Positions 1-8,913 of a stretch of DNA of 64,000 nucleotides are shown here, in pieces. This stretch comes from Caballeronia sp. M1242 (GTDB taxonomy: Bacteria > Pseudomonadota > Gammaproteobacteria > Burkholderiales > Burkholderiaceae). The stretch covers positions 62,001-126,000 of the forward strand of contig NZ_CP071131.1 of NCBI RefSeq assembly GCF_017220215.1, in the 5' to 3' direction. Made by a program: the position numbers and the translations under genes. Every line of letters starts with the position of its first letter. Positions within the stretch are counted from its first letter, which is position 1. The notes beneath the pieces were generated by a model, which worked only from the letters and a program-made list of their open reading frames with translations, was not told the DNA's origin and made no database searches.

Positions 1-714
1 GCTGTGCTCGTAGCCCGATCGATCAAGAGGGCTGAGCGCGTCAGCCAGCATCGTCGAAGATCGATCAATGCGCTTCCGGGCCGACAAGGACGCCAGCGGT
101 GGCATTAACCGTGTGCTTGATGATACGACTAATCAGGCATGGCACTGCACCGTTGCCCGCGCGGTTGCTCCTGTCGCGGAGGTCAGCATGATTAAGCGTA
201 ATCCTGTCTGCTTTCTCGAAGCGGTGCCGAGCTAACGATGCCTTTAGGAGAACCATTAGAGGAGAGCAGTCATCGTCTGGCCAACACGTGCACGATTCAA
301 CACGATAGCTCATCGATATTTATTCATTATCCCGATCGTTGTAGGAAGGAACAACATCTTTACGTCGTCAACACTCCTATGGCACACGGCGTTCGTTCGG
401 TCGCCCGGCCCTTCGATCACTGCCGCGATCTTCGCCGGAGGTCGCGACCAGCTGACCGTGATTAACCCGTTTTCTTGAGCAGACCCGCCTGCGGGCGCGA
501 ATAACTGCGCATTCCCGGCTGCGTCTTATTACTTGATCGCAGGCTCGACCAAGAGCCGCATGCGCCCGTGAGCACCGGATCGGTCGCCGTACACAGAGCA
601 CAACGCATGAAGCAATAGCTGGGGGCGCAGAAGTGCCGGCGCATGCGTGCCGCGTCGCGGCGCGTCCAGGCGATCGCAGGCTGGACCGCAGCACGTCAGG
701 TCTGAAATGCCGCA
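1..714. other. No recognisable gene
   Basis: I see no reading frame here with convincing protein character. The open frames on both strands are short, rich in Arg, Cys and Ser, and overlap each other. This looks like non-coding or decayed sequence beyond the 3' end of the M48 operon. Confidence 0.5.
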
Positions 715-2406
715 TTACTTGCTCGTGCCGATCCACCTGTCGAGTATCTCGTGAATATGGCCCATACCGCCGCTCTTGTCGGCGGTCTTGCTTTCCGCCG
801 GTGTCTGCGCCGCCGTCTGACAGGGCACGCGGTAGTCCGGATGCGCGACAGCGCAATTCGTCGCCATGTCTTTCGCCGTCTTGATGTCGCCTGTCTGCCG
901 ATAGAAAGAGACCATCGACACCCATGTGAGCGGGGCGCGGCTGAAGGCGTCGAACTGCTGCTGCATCAGCGTTAGCGCGCCCGGCTTGTCATGCGCGGCC
1001 ACCATACGCGTCGCGAGATTCACCTGCACTTGCCATGAGCGCTCGCGCGCGTTTTGGTTGCGCCGCAGTATCGCGATGGTGGAATCCGGGCGCCCCGGCG
1101 CGGACAGGCTCGACAAGTTGGCAAGCATATAGAGAGGCAGGCCGTCGTTGGCGGTCGGACCCGATGCGATGGTTTGCACGACCGACGCGGCTTCCGCATA
1201 GCGCCGCTGCGCCTGAAGATCCTGCGCCTTGGGTACGAGCGCGTAGTGTGAGAGGATAGTCGGCGTCGCGCCCTGCCTTCGGACGTTCGTCCAGGGCTGC
1301 ACGCGCGCGTCGGGCATGTCGGTACCGAGCAACGGTTCGACTTCCTTGCGCAGATCGGCTTCGCGTTCGGCGGCATCGCCATGCGTTTCCTGAAGCGCTT
1401 CGACTGCCGTGCCGACCTGATCCTCGATCAGATGCTGCGTGTCGAACACGGCGCCGCCCATCGTCCCTTTCACGTCGACTTCCTTGTTCGTGCCGGCGGC
1501 AAGCGCATCGGTGATTGCGTTGATCGTGCCCGCCTGCGAGCCCAGCGCGGGCAGCGTACCGCCGAACGTCGGCAGCTTGATCGACTGAGCGTTGGCGCCC
1601 TTCACGGTCTTCTCGCGGTCCGCGGCGGTCTGCATCGCCCTGAGCTGCTTTTGTCGTTCTTTTGCCTGCTTGTCGTAGGCGCCGATGCGTTCGAGGAAAG
1701 TCTTGAAGCCCTCGGGATACGAATAGCCGTTTTTCAAACTGATGGTGGCGCCGAACAGGTCAGCCTGCTCCTCCTGCGTTCGCTCCCATGCGGGAAAGAG
1801 CGCGCGCGTGCCGAGCGCCTGCACGACGAAAATGTTATCCACGCCCGACCATTGCGTTGCGCTCGCGCGCTTGTTGGCGTATGTCCAGGCGAGCGTCGTC
1901 AGCGAGGCGCCGGCTTCTCCGGCCGTCTTGACGTTGTTCGCGGCATAGTGATTCAGATAGACGTGACCGAATTCATGCGCGAGTACCGCGAAGATTTCAT
2001 CCTCGCTTTCGACAACCGATATCCAGTACTGGGAAACGTAGATGTTACCCGCCGCCGATGACGAGGCGGTCAGCGCCGTATCCGCCGTGATATGCACGGT
2101 GCCCGGATAGTCCGGCACGCCGGCGGTGCGTTTGATTTTTGCGAGCAGGCCGTTCAGATAGCGCTCCATCTCGGGCATCGCGATGAGCCCCCAGCCGTCG
2201 GCGCGATTGTTGTTGAGGTCTTCCGTCACCGATGGCCAGTCGCGCTGCACGGGCGGCGGTATCTCGCCGGCCTTCTGCATCGTGGCGTCCTTCTTCGCGC
2301 CAGGCATCAGACCCGTGATGCTGGTCGGTAGTTTGGTATCCGAGCAGGCCGATGCCATCACGCCGCACGCGACGGCGAGACCGATTTTGAACGCACGCGT
2401 GGCCAT
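715..2406 (-). CDS. M48 family lipoprotein metalloprotease, BepA-like
   Basis: A 563-residue zinc protease predicted to act in the periplasm. I chose the start beginning MATRAFK because it gives a lipoprotein signal with a lipobox ending A-S-A-C at Cys21; the frame is open further upstream but codes nothing signal-like. The zinc motif HEFGH lies at residues 144-148 and the downstream ExxxD of the family at about 212-216. The C-terminal 150-200 residues are helical and TPR-like, as in BepA/YfgC, which degrades or assists misassembled outer-membrane proteins. It is the last gene of a three-gene operon, 2 bp after the SH3-like gene. Family assignment is firm; the BepA-like role is inferred from architecture. 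Confidence 0.9.
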   Translation of the reverse strand: MATRAFKIGLAVACGVMASACSDTKLPTSITGLMPGAKKDATMQKAGEIPPPVQRDWPSVTEDLNNNRADGWGLIAMPEMERYLNGLLAKIKRTAGVPDYPGTVHITADTALTASSSAAGNIYVSQYWISVVESEDEIFAVLAHEFGHVYLNHYAANNVKTAGEAGASLTTLAWTYANKRASATQWSGVDNIFVVQALGTRALFPAWERTQEEQADLFGATISLKNGYSYPEGFKTFLERIGAYDKQAKERQKQLRAMQTAADREKTVKGANAQSIKLPTFGGTLPALGSQAGTINAITDALAAGTNKEVDVKGTMGGAVFDTQHLIEDQVGTAVEALQETHGDAAEREADLRKEVEPLLGTDMPDARVQPWTNVRRQGATPTILSHYALVPKAQDLQAQRRYAEAASVVQTIASGPTANDGLPLYMLANLSSLSAPGRPDSTIAILRRNQNARERSWQVQVNLATRMVAAHDKPGALTLMQQQFDAFSRAPLTWVSMVSFYRQTGDIKTAKDMATNCAVAHPDYRVPCQTAAQTPAESKTADKSGGMGHIHEILDRWIGTSK

Positions 2407-2408
2407 GA

Positions 2409-2762
2409 TCAGTTGCACCTTGCCGAGCCCGCATTCCTCGAGCCGGCCACATGCGCGGCCGCAGGCGGCGTGCTGCAAACAAAAGTCGTGGCCGGGGCGG
2501 TGCGCACGTCCATCGAATTGACCCAGGCGGGACCGGTCGCCGTCCTGATCTCGTAGAAGCCTCTCGATTTCTGCATGACCCGCCACGGGAAATTCTGCGC
2601 CGGTATCTTCGAGCCCGCATCCGCGATCGACGGCCCCTTGTACAACTGCACTTCCGTCTGACTCGCCGAGACAATGTCCGTGCCTTCCGCGTACGCGACC
2701 GCAGTTCCGGCGAGAGCGAGCAACGCAACGGCGACATGATGCGAGATCGGATTAGTGTTCAT
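2409..2762 (-). CDS. Small secreted SH3-like protein
   Basis: A 117-residue exported protein. The start chosen overlaps the stop of the CHASE2 gene by 4 bp (ATGA). A cleavable signal peptide is visible (MNTNPIS, a hydrophobic Ala/Leu core, then AYA). The remaining ~90 residues contain short beta-like segments typical of bacterial SH3 (SH3b) folds: a VQLYKGPS segment, a FPWRVMQ strand and a GPAWVNS turn. The position between a membrane sensor and a periplasmic protease suggests a periplasmic adaptor, but that is inference. The C-terminal 30 residues contain two Cys. The SH3-like call is from pattern only. Confidence 0.7.
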   Translation of the reverse strand: MNTNPISHHVAVALLALAGTAVAYAEGTDIVSASQTEVQLYKGPSIADAGSKIPAQNFPWRVMQKSRGFYEIRTATGPAWVNSMDVRTAPATTFVCSTPPAAAHVAGSRNAGSARCN

Positions 2763-4390
2763 GACATCTCCTTCTCTCCGAGATACCAGTCGATGAGCTT
2801 CTTGTTCCATTCGAACCATTCGGCCACCAGCGCGAACAACGTCACATGCACGACCGCCAGGTACGGCACATTGAACACCCAGTGCCCGAGGTACAGAAGC
2901 ACGCAGATCATCACGACCGACAGCAGCACTTCCAGCGCTTTCATTCGCGTCAGGAAGACGCCTTCGGCCAGCCTAGCGAGAAAGCGTCTGCGCTTGCGCC
3001 CGGGTCGCTGCTTCACCACTTCGGCGTGCAACTGAAGCGTCACGCGCTGCTCGCTCTCGTGATCGTTCGAATCCGACGCGCGCGTGGTCGCGACGATTGT
3101 TTCGTCGATCTCGATGCGCTCGGTTTGCCGCGCGTCCCGGTAACTGTCCTTCATCGGCTCGATCAGGCGCTCCTTGAAGAGTGCAAGCAACAACACGCAG
3201 ACTCCGCCGATGACGAGTAGCAGCAGGGCGCGCGCGTGCGGGCCATCAGCCTCCAGTTCATGAAGCTCGATAGCCTTCGTATAGTCGGGGCCGCGCGTGA
3301 TCAGGTTGTCGAGCGCCATCGCGTGGAGATAGACGCCAGGCACGCGATCCTGAATCGGCGACACGACCACGTCGTTCGAATATCCGAATGCGCTGCCGAT
3401 CATCACCACCTTGTCCTTCAGCAGCCACTCCAGGCGATTGCTTTGCGACTCGTTCGGATAGCTCATCTCGCGCACATAGAGCGTGTGATGAAACACGCAC
3501 ACGGGGCGTCCGTGCTTCGCGGCGAGCGCGTGCCACACAGCGCCGATGACGAGCGGCGTTGCCTGCTGGCTCTCGTTGCAATACAGATCGTAGTTTTCCT
3601 TGAAGACGTCGGAGGCAGGATCGGGATAGTGACCGTTTTCGCCATCGTTATCCTTGTGGGCAGCCTCGCGCCGGCCGTTGCCGTTCAAGACCGTCCATTC
3701 GATGCCGTCGCGCACGGGATAAAGACCCCACGTGAGCGCGAGTTCTTCCTTTGGGTCTTCGATTTGGTGATGCAGCGCGTCCTCGTAGATGGCTAGCGCC
3801 GCGCTGCGCGCATGCTTCGAATCGCGCGCGACCATTGGATAGGTCCATACGACATGATCGATGTCGTCGGGGTCGTACTCGACGGCTACCTTGGTGGCGA
3901 GGCCTTCCAGTCCGTCGCGCACGAACAGTTCGCGCTTGTCGTTGAGTCCTGCGGCGAGAAAGACGGGAATATGTTCCGCCTGCATTTGCTTGAGTACGTT
4001 TTGCAGTCCCTTCACACTCGCGTCCGTACGCACGGACGAGAAGATCAGGTCGACGAAGATCGCGCTAGGCCGGTATTTCCCGACGTCGGACACGATCTTG
4101 GCGTAGAAGTCGTAAGAGGGCGGCCAACTTTCATGGTTGTCGTCGATCACCTTGTCATCAACGAGCACGACCGTGATGTCGTCGTTGCGCGCATCGGGCT
4201 TATAGAACGCGCCCACGAACGGCGCGACGACGCGCGCCGCCTTACGAGTGGCGAACTCCTCGCCGAAGACGTTCGGGATGACGATCGCGACGATCGCTCC
4301 AATAACGCACGCGCCGATGGCGCGCAGCAGCGTCTCCCGGAAGGGGGGATGTGTCTTGTCGGACTTCTTTGTAGGTCCACTCTCAGCCAC
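2759..4390 (-). CDS. CHASE2 domain membrane protein without output domain
   Basis: A 543-residue protein starting with GTG, preceded by a GGAGG ribosome site 6 bp upstream. One membrane segment lies at about residues 22-43, followed by a periplasmic region with CHASE2 features (DDITVVLVDD near residue 70, a PSAIFVDLIF strand, and a late KDKVVMIGSAFG strand). Further membrane segments lie near 385-410 and 480-530. CHASE2 normally senses ligands for a cytoplasmic cyclase, GGDEF or kinase domain. Here no such domain follows; the cytoplasmic part is a ~60-residue charged linker and the protein ends just after the last membrane segments. It heads the operon with the SH3-like and M48 genes. Confidence 0.85.
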   Translation of the reverse strand: MAESGPTKKSDKTHPPFRETLLRAIGACVIGAIVAIVIPNVFGEEFATRKAARVVAPFVGAFYKPDARNDDITVVLVDDKVIDDNHESWPPSYDFYAKIVSDVGKYRPSAIFVDLIFSSVRTDASVKGLQNVLKQMQAEHIPVFLAAGLNDKRELFVRDGLEGLATKVAVEYDPDDIDHVVWTYPMVARDSKHARSAALAIYEDALHHQIEDPKEELALTWGLYPVRDGIEWTVLNGNGRREAAHKDNDGENGHYPDPASDVFKENYDLYCNESQQATPLVIGAVWHALAAKHGRPVCVFHHTLYVREMSYPNESQSNRLEWLLKDKVVMIGSAFGYSNDVVVSPIQDRVPGVYLHAMALDNLITRGPDYTKAIELHELEADGPHARALLLLVIGGVCVLLLALFKERLIEPMKDSYRDARQTERIEIDETIVATTRASDSNDHESEQRVTLQLHAEVVKQRPGRKRRRFLARLAEGVFLTRMKALEVLLSVVMICVLLYLGHWVFNVPYLAVVHVTLFALVAEWFEWNKKLIDWYLGEKEMS

Positions 4391-4974
4391 GAGGAGCCTC
4401 CGGAGACGATGCCGCGAAGGAAGGGCATAATGAGTTTAGTAAAGGAACCCTGAGTCGCCAGCAGTTTTTTTGTTGATGCCGGCTCTCGAAACGCGGCGCA
4501 GGTAGAAGCTTCTTTCAGCAGACGATTGCGTGGCCGTTCGATATGCGGCGCGCACGCACGTTCGGATTGCTTCGTTATCCGGAAGAAATCGCGGTGAGCA
4601 AGGCGTGGGAGGATCCGGCATCGGCTTCCGCGCTGAACCGGCGCCATGATGCCTTCGTTTCGTTACGCGTCGCGGGTGTCGTCAACGTGCTCTGCCCGAT
4701 GGCGGCGTGCCGACTCATGCTTCCGCGCTACGGCGTGTCCGGTGCGCTGCTCGCATCGATGGCGGCGCTCCTTCTCGGCTCACCATCGATCTCGCGCGCT
4801 TTCGACATTTCGATGCGTTGCGCAGTCGTGCTCCCGGGACTCGCCATGTCATCGACGCTGCTCGTCGCAGCAGCCCACGCAACGGCTTCTCAACGTGCGC
4901 GCGCCGCTCGCGAGCGGTGCCATCGGCACGATGTTCTCTCGTTTCGCTGATGTGGCGGCGATCCGCCGTCCTCA
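4391..4974. other. Decayed or non-coding stretch
   Basis: No intact gene. The first ~150 bases hold the promoter region of the CHASE2 operon. Between about 4600 and 4950 the + strand reads as a hydrophobic, coding-like but unrecognised stretch of about 110 residues with no family motif. It may belong to the decayed region continuing into the NtaA-like remnant, but I cannot identify it. Confidence 0.35.
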
Positions 4975-5354
4975 ACCTCGTCCGCTCGACGCTCTCCCGC
5001 GAACGGTGAAGGACACGCTGGCGCGTCGTCATCGACATGGCGCGCAGGGCTGGCCTGAACGTGCGCGAGCTTGCGCGCCGTGTCGGCGGCTATTCGGGCT
5101 TGCAGATGGTCTGAACCCCGACGGATATCGCCGGCGAGATGGAGCAATGGCTCGACGAGGACGGCAGCGACGACTTCGACGTGATGTTTCCGCTCTTGCC
5201 GGCGAGCCTCGATTATTTCCTCGCGAAGGTCGTGCCGGAAACTGCAGCGGCGCGGCATCTTCAGGCAGGCATACGAAGGCGCGACACTGCGCGAGCATCT
5301 GAGTCTGCCGAGACCGCGCAATCGCTTCTTCGCAAGGGCGATGTGTCGCGTTGA
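4975..5354 (+). pseudogene. C-terminal remnant of an NtaA/SnaA-type flavin monooxygenase
   Basis: Read across frames, this matches the C-terminus of the nitrilotriacetate monooxygenase subgroup of LLM flavoproteins: VVIDMARRAGLNVRELARR, VGGYSGLQMV, then TPTDIAGEMEQWL, then FDVMFPLLP, then a terminal YEGATLREHLSLPRP. A TGA replaces the Gly codon expected between QMV and TPTD (near 5110). A one-base shift is needed near 5240 and another near 5025. The N-terminal two thirds are missing. A dead gene beside a live LLM monooxygenase suggests this sulfur/amine region once held more enzymes. Confidence 0.75.
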
Positions 5355-5495
5355 ATGGAGCGTGAAGCGATGCGCGAGCGGCCTACGCTTATGACCTCAA
5401 GGAACGATTGGTTATCTCTATATATTGGATGGCCGGACGCGCGAGCGGCATTAGCATATTCTGCTTCGCCACTTCTCTAGAGGCTCATTCAAACG

Positions 5496-6554
5496 ATGTC
5501 CAACTCTCCCCGCTTCGGCGTCTGGGCACTGGTGCATGGCAGCCGCGCGGCGCTACAGGATCCCGACGAGCCTTACGACGCATCGTGGGCGCGCAACAAG
5601 GCGCTCGTACTCGAAGCCGAACGCCTCGGCTACGACTCCGTGCTCGTCGCGCAACATACGATCAATCCGCATGATCCTTCACTCGATCAACTCGAGGCAT
5701 GGACGGCATCGGCGGCGCTGGCTGCGCTCACCTCGCGCATCGAGATCATCACGGCGATCAAGCCTTACCTCTATCATCCGGTCGTGCTCGCAAAGATGGC
5801 GCAGCAGATCGAGCACATCAGCGGCGGGCGCTTCGCGATCAATCTCGTGAATGCGTGGAATCGTCCCGAGCTTGAGCGCGCCGGCATCGGTTTCGCCGAG
5901 CACGATGAGCGTTACGCGTATGGCCGCGAGTGGATCGGCGTCGTCGATGCGTTGCTGCGCGGCGAAGCACTGACGCATCGCGGCGACCACTTTCATATCA
6001 ACGATTATCAGTTGCGTCCCGGCGATCCGTTTCGCGCGCGTCCGCGTATCTATGTGGGCGGCGAATCGGAGCCGGCGCGTTCGCTCGTGGCGGCGCATGG
6101 CGACGTGTGGTTTATCAACGGACAGCCGCATGACGATGTTGCCGCGCTCATCGCCGATGTCTCCGCGCGTGTGCGTCCAGCTGGGCGCGAGCCCTTGCGC
6201 TTCGGCTTATCGGCGTTCGTGATTGCGCGCGAGGCGCACGATGAAGCGCTCGCGCATTTGCAGCATCTCTTCGCGCTGGCGGAACTCGACAAGCCACTGC
6301 GCGAGCAGCAGAAGGCGAATATCGATCCGAACGCCGTCATGCATCAGACCTTCGCGCGCTCGGCGCGGGTCGGGTCGAATGGCGGGACGGCGGCCGATCT
6401 CGTCGGCGACTACGATACCGTTGCCCGGCGCATCGCGGATTTCCATCGCGCGGGCATCGAACTGTTCATGCTGCAGTTCCAGCCGTTCGAGGCGGACATG
6501 GCCCGCTTCGCCCACGAAGTTTTGCCGCGCGTGCATCGGCTATTGAGCGCTTGA
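5496..6554 (+). CDS. LLM-class flavin-dependent monooxygenase, SfnG/SsuD-like
   Basis: A 352-residue bacterial-luciferase-like enzyme of the FMNH2-dependent group that cleaves C-S bonds in sulfonates or sulfones. Family marks are the N-terminal FGVWALVHG strand, AERLGYDSVLVAQH, the EIITAIKPYLYHP strand and the NLVNAWNRPE segment typical of SsuD/SfnG proteins; the length is normal. It would need reduced flavin from a reductase, and none is encoded nearby. It lies convergent to the acyl-CoA-dehydrogenase-like and SsuABC-like genes, so a role in scavenging organosulfur is likely. SsuD and SfnG cannot be separated by eye. There is no strong ribosome site before the start; GAGG lies 12 bp upstream. 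Confidence 0.85.
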   Translation: MSNSPRFGVWALVHGSRAALQDPDEPYDASWARNKALVLEAERLGYDSVLVAQHTINPHDPSLDQLEAWTASAALAALTSRIEIITAIKPYLYHPVVLAKMAQQIEHISGGRFAINLVNAWNRPELERAGIGFAEHDERYAYGREWIGVVDALLRGEALTHRGDHFHINDYQLRPGDPFRARPRIYVGGESEPARSLVAAHGDVWFINGQPHDDVAALIADVSARVRPAGREPLRFGLSAFVIAREAHDEALAHLQHLFALAELDKPLREQQKANIDPNAVMHQTFARSARVGSNGGTAADLVGDYDTVARRIADFHRAGIELFMLQFQPFEADMARFAHEVLPRVHRLLSA

Positions 6555-6566
6555 GCGCTTGAGCGC
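6543..6566. repeat. Three tandem copies of TTGAGCGC
   Basis: Three perfect 8-base units run through the stop codon of the LLM gene, followed by a partial ATGAGC. The first copy encodes the last codons, so the repeat is probably a slippage product at the gene's 3' end. Confidence 0.8.
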
Positions 6567-6576
6567 ATGAGCCCGT

Positions 6577-6602
6577 GCGTGTCCGCCCGCGAGCGGACAC
6601 GC
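6577..6602. terminator. Bidirectional hairpin between convergent genes
   Basis: A perfect 10-bp inverted repeat (GCGTGTCCGC / GCGGACACGC) with a 6-base loop lies between the LLM gene (+) and the acyl-CoA-dehydrogenase-like gene (-). There is no long T tract. Position and symmetry fit a shared terminator. Confidence 0.65.
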
Positions 6603-6614
6603 TCCACTGCATCA

Positions 6615-7856
6615 TCAAAAGAACGCGCCCGTGGGCGGCAGTTGTCCGCTCAAAAGGTTTTGCCCGAGCAGGCGTTCCTTATAGAGCCGCGGATTGTGCG
6701 ACGCGATGACCTTGATGTTGCGCCAGTGCCGGTCCAGCGCGCCGATGCGTGAGACGACCGAACCCGAGCCGAGATCGATCAGCCAGCTTGCGATCTGCGG
6801 CGCGAGATCGTCGATGACCACCTTTGCTTCCGATGCCGCGAGCGTGGCGTTAAGCGTCGCCTCGTATTCATCGCGCGTGCCGTAAGCGTCCCAAGCGCGC
6901 TGCAACGCATCGGCTGCGCGGTCGGCGATTGCTTCGGCGCTTGCCGCATAGGCGCGAATGCGGCCGAGCAGGGCGAGCAGCACGGGTTCGTCCGTGGGAT
7001 GCGCGGCTTCGCCATGATAGAAGTTGCGTCCTCGCGCACGCAACACGCCGGCGCCGTCCAGCGCCACGCGACGCGCAATGCCGGCTATGCAGTTGGTCAG
7101 ATAGACCTGATGGAACGTGAAGCCCCACGGCGCGGCTTCGTCGGACTTCGGCGGATCGGCGGGATAAACGTCTGCCGGCGGCACGGTGACGTCGTGAAAG
7201 CGCGCCGTCCCCGAGCCTGTCAGACGCTGGCCGAAGCCTTGCCAGTCATCGTCGTTGCTGACGCCTGCGCCGCGTTCCAACACATACTGCACCGTGCGCC
7301 CCGCGCGGCTTTCCACCGCAAGGCCGGTGAATGCATCGTTGAAAAGATTGCCAGTTGCGTAGGGCTTCTCGCCGGAGCCGACATAGACATCGCGCGACGC
7401 GTCCCATTCCAGCCGGGTCAGTACTTCAGTGGGCCGCGCGCCCGCCGCTGTCACATCGCTTTTGACGAAACTCAGGCCGATGGTTTTCTTTTGCGCAGTG
7501 AGTTCGAGCACGCGCGCATGGAACGGATGCTCGCGTCGTCTGAGCGCCGCCTCGACTTGCCACAGATGATTGCGAAACGCGTGCGCGATGTTCGAATCCG
7601 CTGCGGCGATATCGCGTGCAACGATGAACAGATCGCGCAGCGACACGCCATGGCCGCCGGCATCGGAAGGAAGACGCAGCGCGCCAAAGCCGAGCGCCTT
7701 GAGCTTCGCGATTTCCTCGTGCGGCAGCCGGTAATCGCGTTCGCGCTCGGCGGCCGTCGCGGCGATATCGTCGATGACTTGCGAGAAGCCGAGTGTCGCG
7801 GAAAGCGGCGACACGAGGCGCGGATTCGAGCTTGTGTGTTGAGTGCGTTCAGTCAT
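6615..7856 (-). CDS. Acyl-CoA dehydrogenase family oxidoreductase (SfnB/DszC-like)
   Basis: A 413-residue flavoprotein of the acyl-CoA dehydrogenase fold. The start at MTERTQH was preferred; a longer frame would run into the substrate-binding gene. Visible features are the N-terminal helical domain (LPHEEIAKLKALGFGALRLP), a central beta domain around GLSFVKSDVTAAG, and a C-terminal helical bundle ending NPRLYKERLLGQNLL. Family members near sulfur importers act as flavin-dependent monooxygenases or sulfur-acquisition oxidoreductases rather than beta-oxidation enzymes. It follows the importer genes by 19 bp and is probably the last gene of that operon. The substrate is not readable from sequence. 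Confidence 0.8.
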   Translation of the reverse strand: MTERTQHTSSNPRLVSPLSATLGFSQVIDDIAATAAERERDYRLPHEEIAKLKALGFGALRLPSDAGGHGVSLRDLFIVARDIAAADSNIAHAFRNHLWQVEAALRRREHPFHARVLELTAQKKTIGLSFVKSDVTAAGARPTEVLTRLEWDASRDVYVGSGEKPYATGNLFNDAFTGLAVESRAGRTVQYVLERGAGVSNDDDWQGFGQRLTGSGTARFHDVTVPPADVYPADPPKSDEAAPWGFTFHQVYLTNCIAGIARRVALDGAGVLRARGRNFYHGEAAHPTDEPVLLALLGRIRAYAASAEAIADRAADALQRAWDAYGTRDEYEATLNATLAASEAKVVIDDLAPQIASWLIDLGSGSVVSRIGALDRHWRNIKVIASHNPRLYKERLLGQNLLSGQLPPTGAFF

Positions 7857-7875
7857 GATCGTGCGCGTCCTGGCG

Positions 7876-8880
7876 TCACACTTTGACGCTGAAATCCGCG
7901 ACCTTGATGCGCGAATTGATGATTTTGCGTTCCGCGAGCCAGTCGGCCGCGCGCTGGAATTGCGCAATGAACGCGGCGTCGTCGGGCTCGTGAAACTGAT
8001 TGACGCGCTTAAGGCTCGTCAAGTATTCGCGCACCTGATCCGGATACTTGCCCTCGCGTTGAACGAGCAGTTCGGCATCGGCGGAATGCGCGGACTGCCA
8101 TGCGCCTTCGACGTAGTACGCATCGATCACGGCGCGGATCAGTTCCGAGTTCTCCTCGGTGAACTTGCGGCGCGTCACGAGCGAACTGTAGTCGATCAGG
8201 AAATCCAGATCGCGGCCTTCGTTGAAGATGTCGTGCGCATCGTTGGCAAAGCGCGAAATGTCGACGCCCGGCGACCACATGGACCACGCATCGACCTTGC
8301 CTTGCGCGAAGGCCGGCGCGGCGTCGGGCGGATTCAGATAGACGAACTGCACTTTGTCCCGATCGACGCGATGCTTTTCAAGCGCCGCGATGAGCAGAAA
8401 TTCGCCGAGTCCCGAGCGGTTGACGGCGACCTTGCGGCCGGCCAGATCGCTGACGGAGCGAATGCCGCTCGACTTCTTCGCGATGATGGCAGTCGAGCGC
8501 GGCGAATAGATATCGAATGCGTTGAAGACGATGGGCGAGCCGGCGAGCATGGCGGCGAGTGCGGGTGTCGTCGATCCCCAGAAGCCGAAGTCCGCGCTGC
8601 CGCCGACGACGGCCTGAATCGAGGGTGCGTGGTTCGGAAACGGTCCGACCCATTCCACCTTGATGCCTTTTGCAGCGAGCGTCTTCTCGAACACGCCGCG
8701 CTGTTTCGCGATGTCCGGCAGGCTGCCGTAGCCCCAGCCGATGCGAACCGTATCGGTATTGCGCGTGAGCTTGCGCGGCTCGGCCGCCTGCGCCGGGAAC
8801 AGGCCGCCGACGGCTGCGCCGGCAAACAAGCCACCCGCCGCGCGTAATAACTGGCGGCGGGTCAGCGATGAATCGTTCAT
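7876..8880 (-). CDS. Sulfonate-type ABC transporter substrate-binding protein (SsuA-like)
   Basis: A 334-residue periplasmic binding protein. The N-terminus carries a Tat-type signal (TRRQLLRAAGG with twin Arg, ending AQAAE). The mature part has the NMT1/SsuA pattern: IGWGYGSLPDIAKQRG, a GGSADFGFWG segment, and a VNRSGLGEFLLIAAL segment. It should capture a sulfonate or related organosulfur anion and deliver it to the permease and ATPase encoded just upstream. Tat export is common in this family in Burkholderiales. The ligand is inferred from the family and neighbouring oxygenases. Confidence 0.85.
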   Translation of the reverse strand: MNDSSLTRRQLLRAAGGLFAGAAVGGLFPAQAAEPRKLTRNTDTVRIGWGYGSLPDIAKQRGVFEKTLAAKGIKVEWVGPFPNHAPSIQAVVGGSADFGFWGSTTPALAAMLAGSPIVFNAFDIYSPRSTAIIAKKSSGIRSVSDLAGRKVAVNRSGLGEFLLIAALEKHRVDRDKVQFVYLNPPDAAPAFAQGKVDAWSMWSPGVDISRFANDAHDIFNEGRDLDFLIDYSSLVTRRKFTEENSELIRAVIDAYYVEGAWQSAHSADAELLVQREGKYPDQVREYLTSLKRVNQFHEPDDAAFIAQFQRAADWLAERKIINSRIKVADFSVKV

Positions 8881-8913
8881 TCTCTCGGGTCCTTCTTGTC
8901 GTGGAAAAGGCGG

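Noticed and set aside
1381-2061. Long + strand frame of 226 codons.
   Set aside because: It is the antisense shadow of the M48 protease gene, which has clear catalytic motifs on the - strand.
2759-4390. CHASE2 protein as an adenylate cyclase or diguanylate cyclase.
   Set aside because: No cyclase, GGDEF or kinase motif follows the last membrane segments; the frame ends there.
6543-6566. TTGAGCGC tandem units as the start of a CRISPR-like or regulatory array.
   Set aside because: Only three 8-base units with no spacers, overlapping a stop codon; simple slippage explains them.
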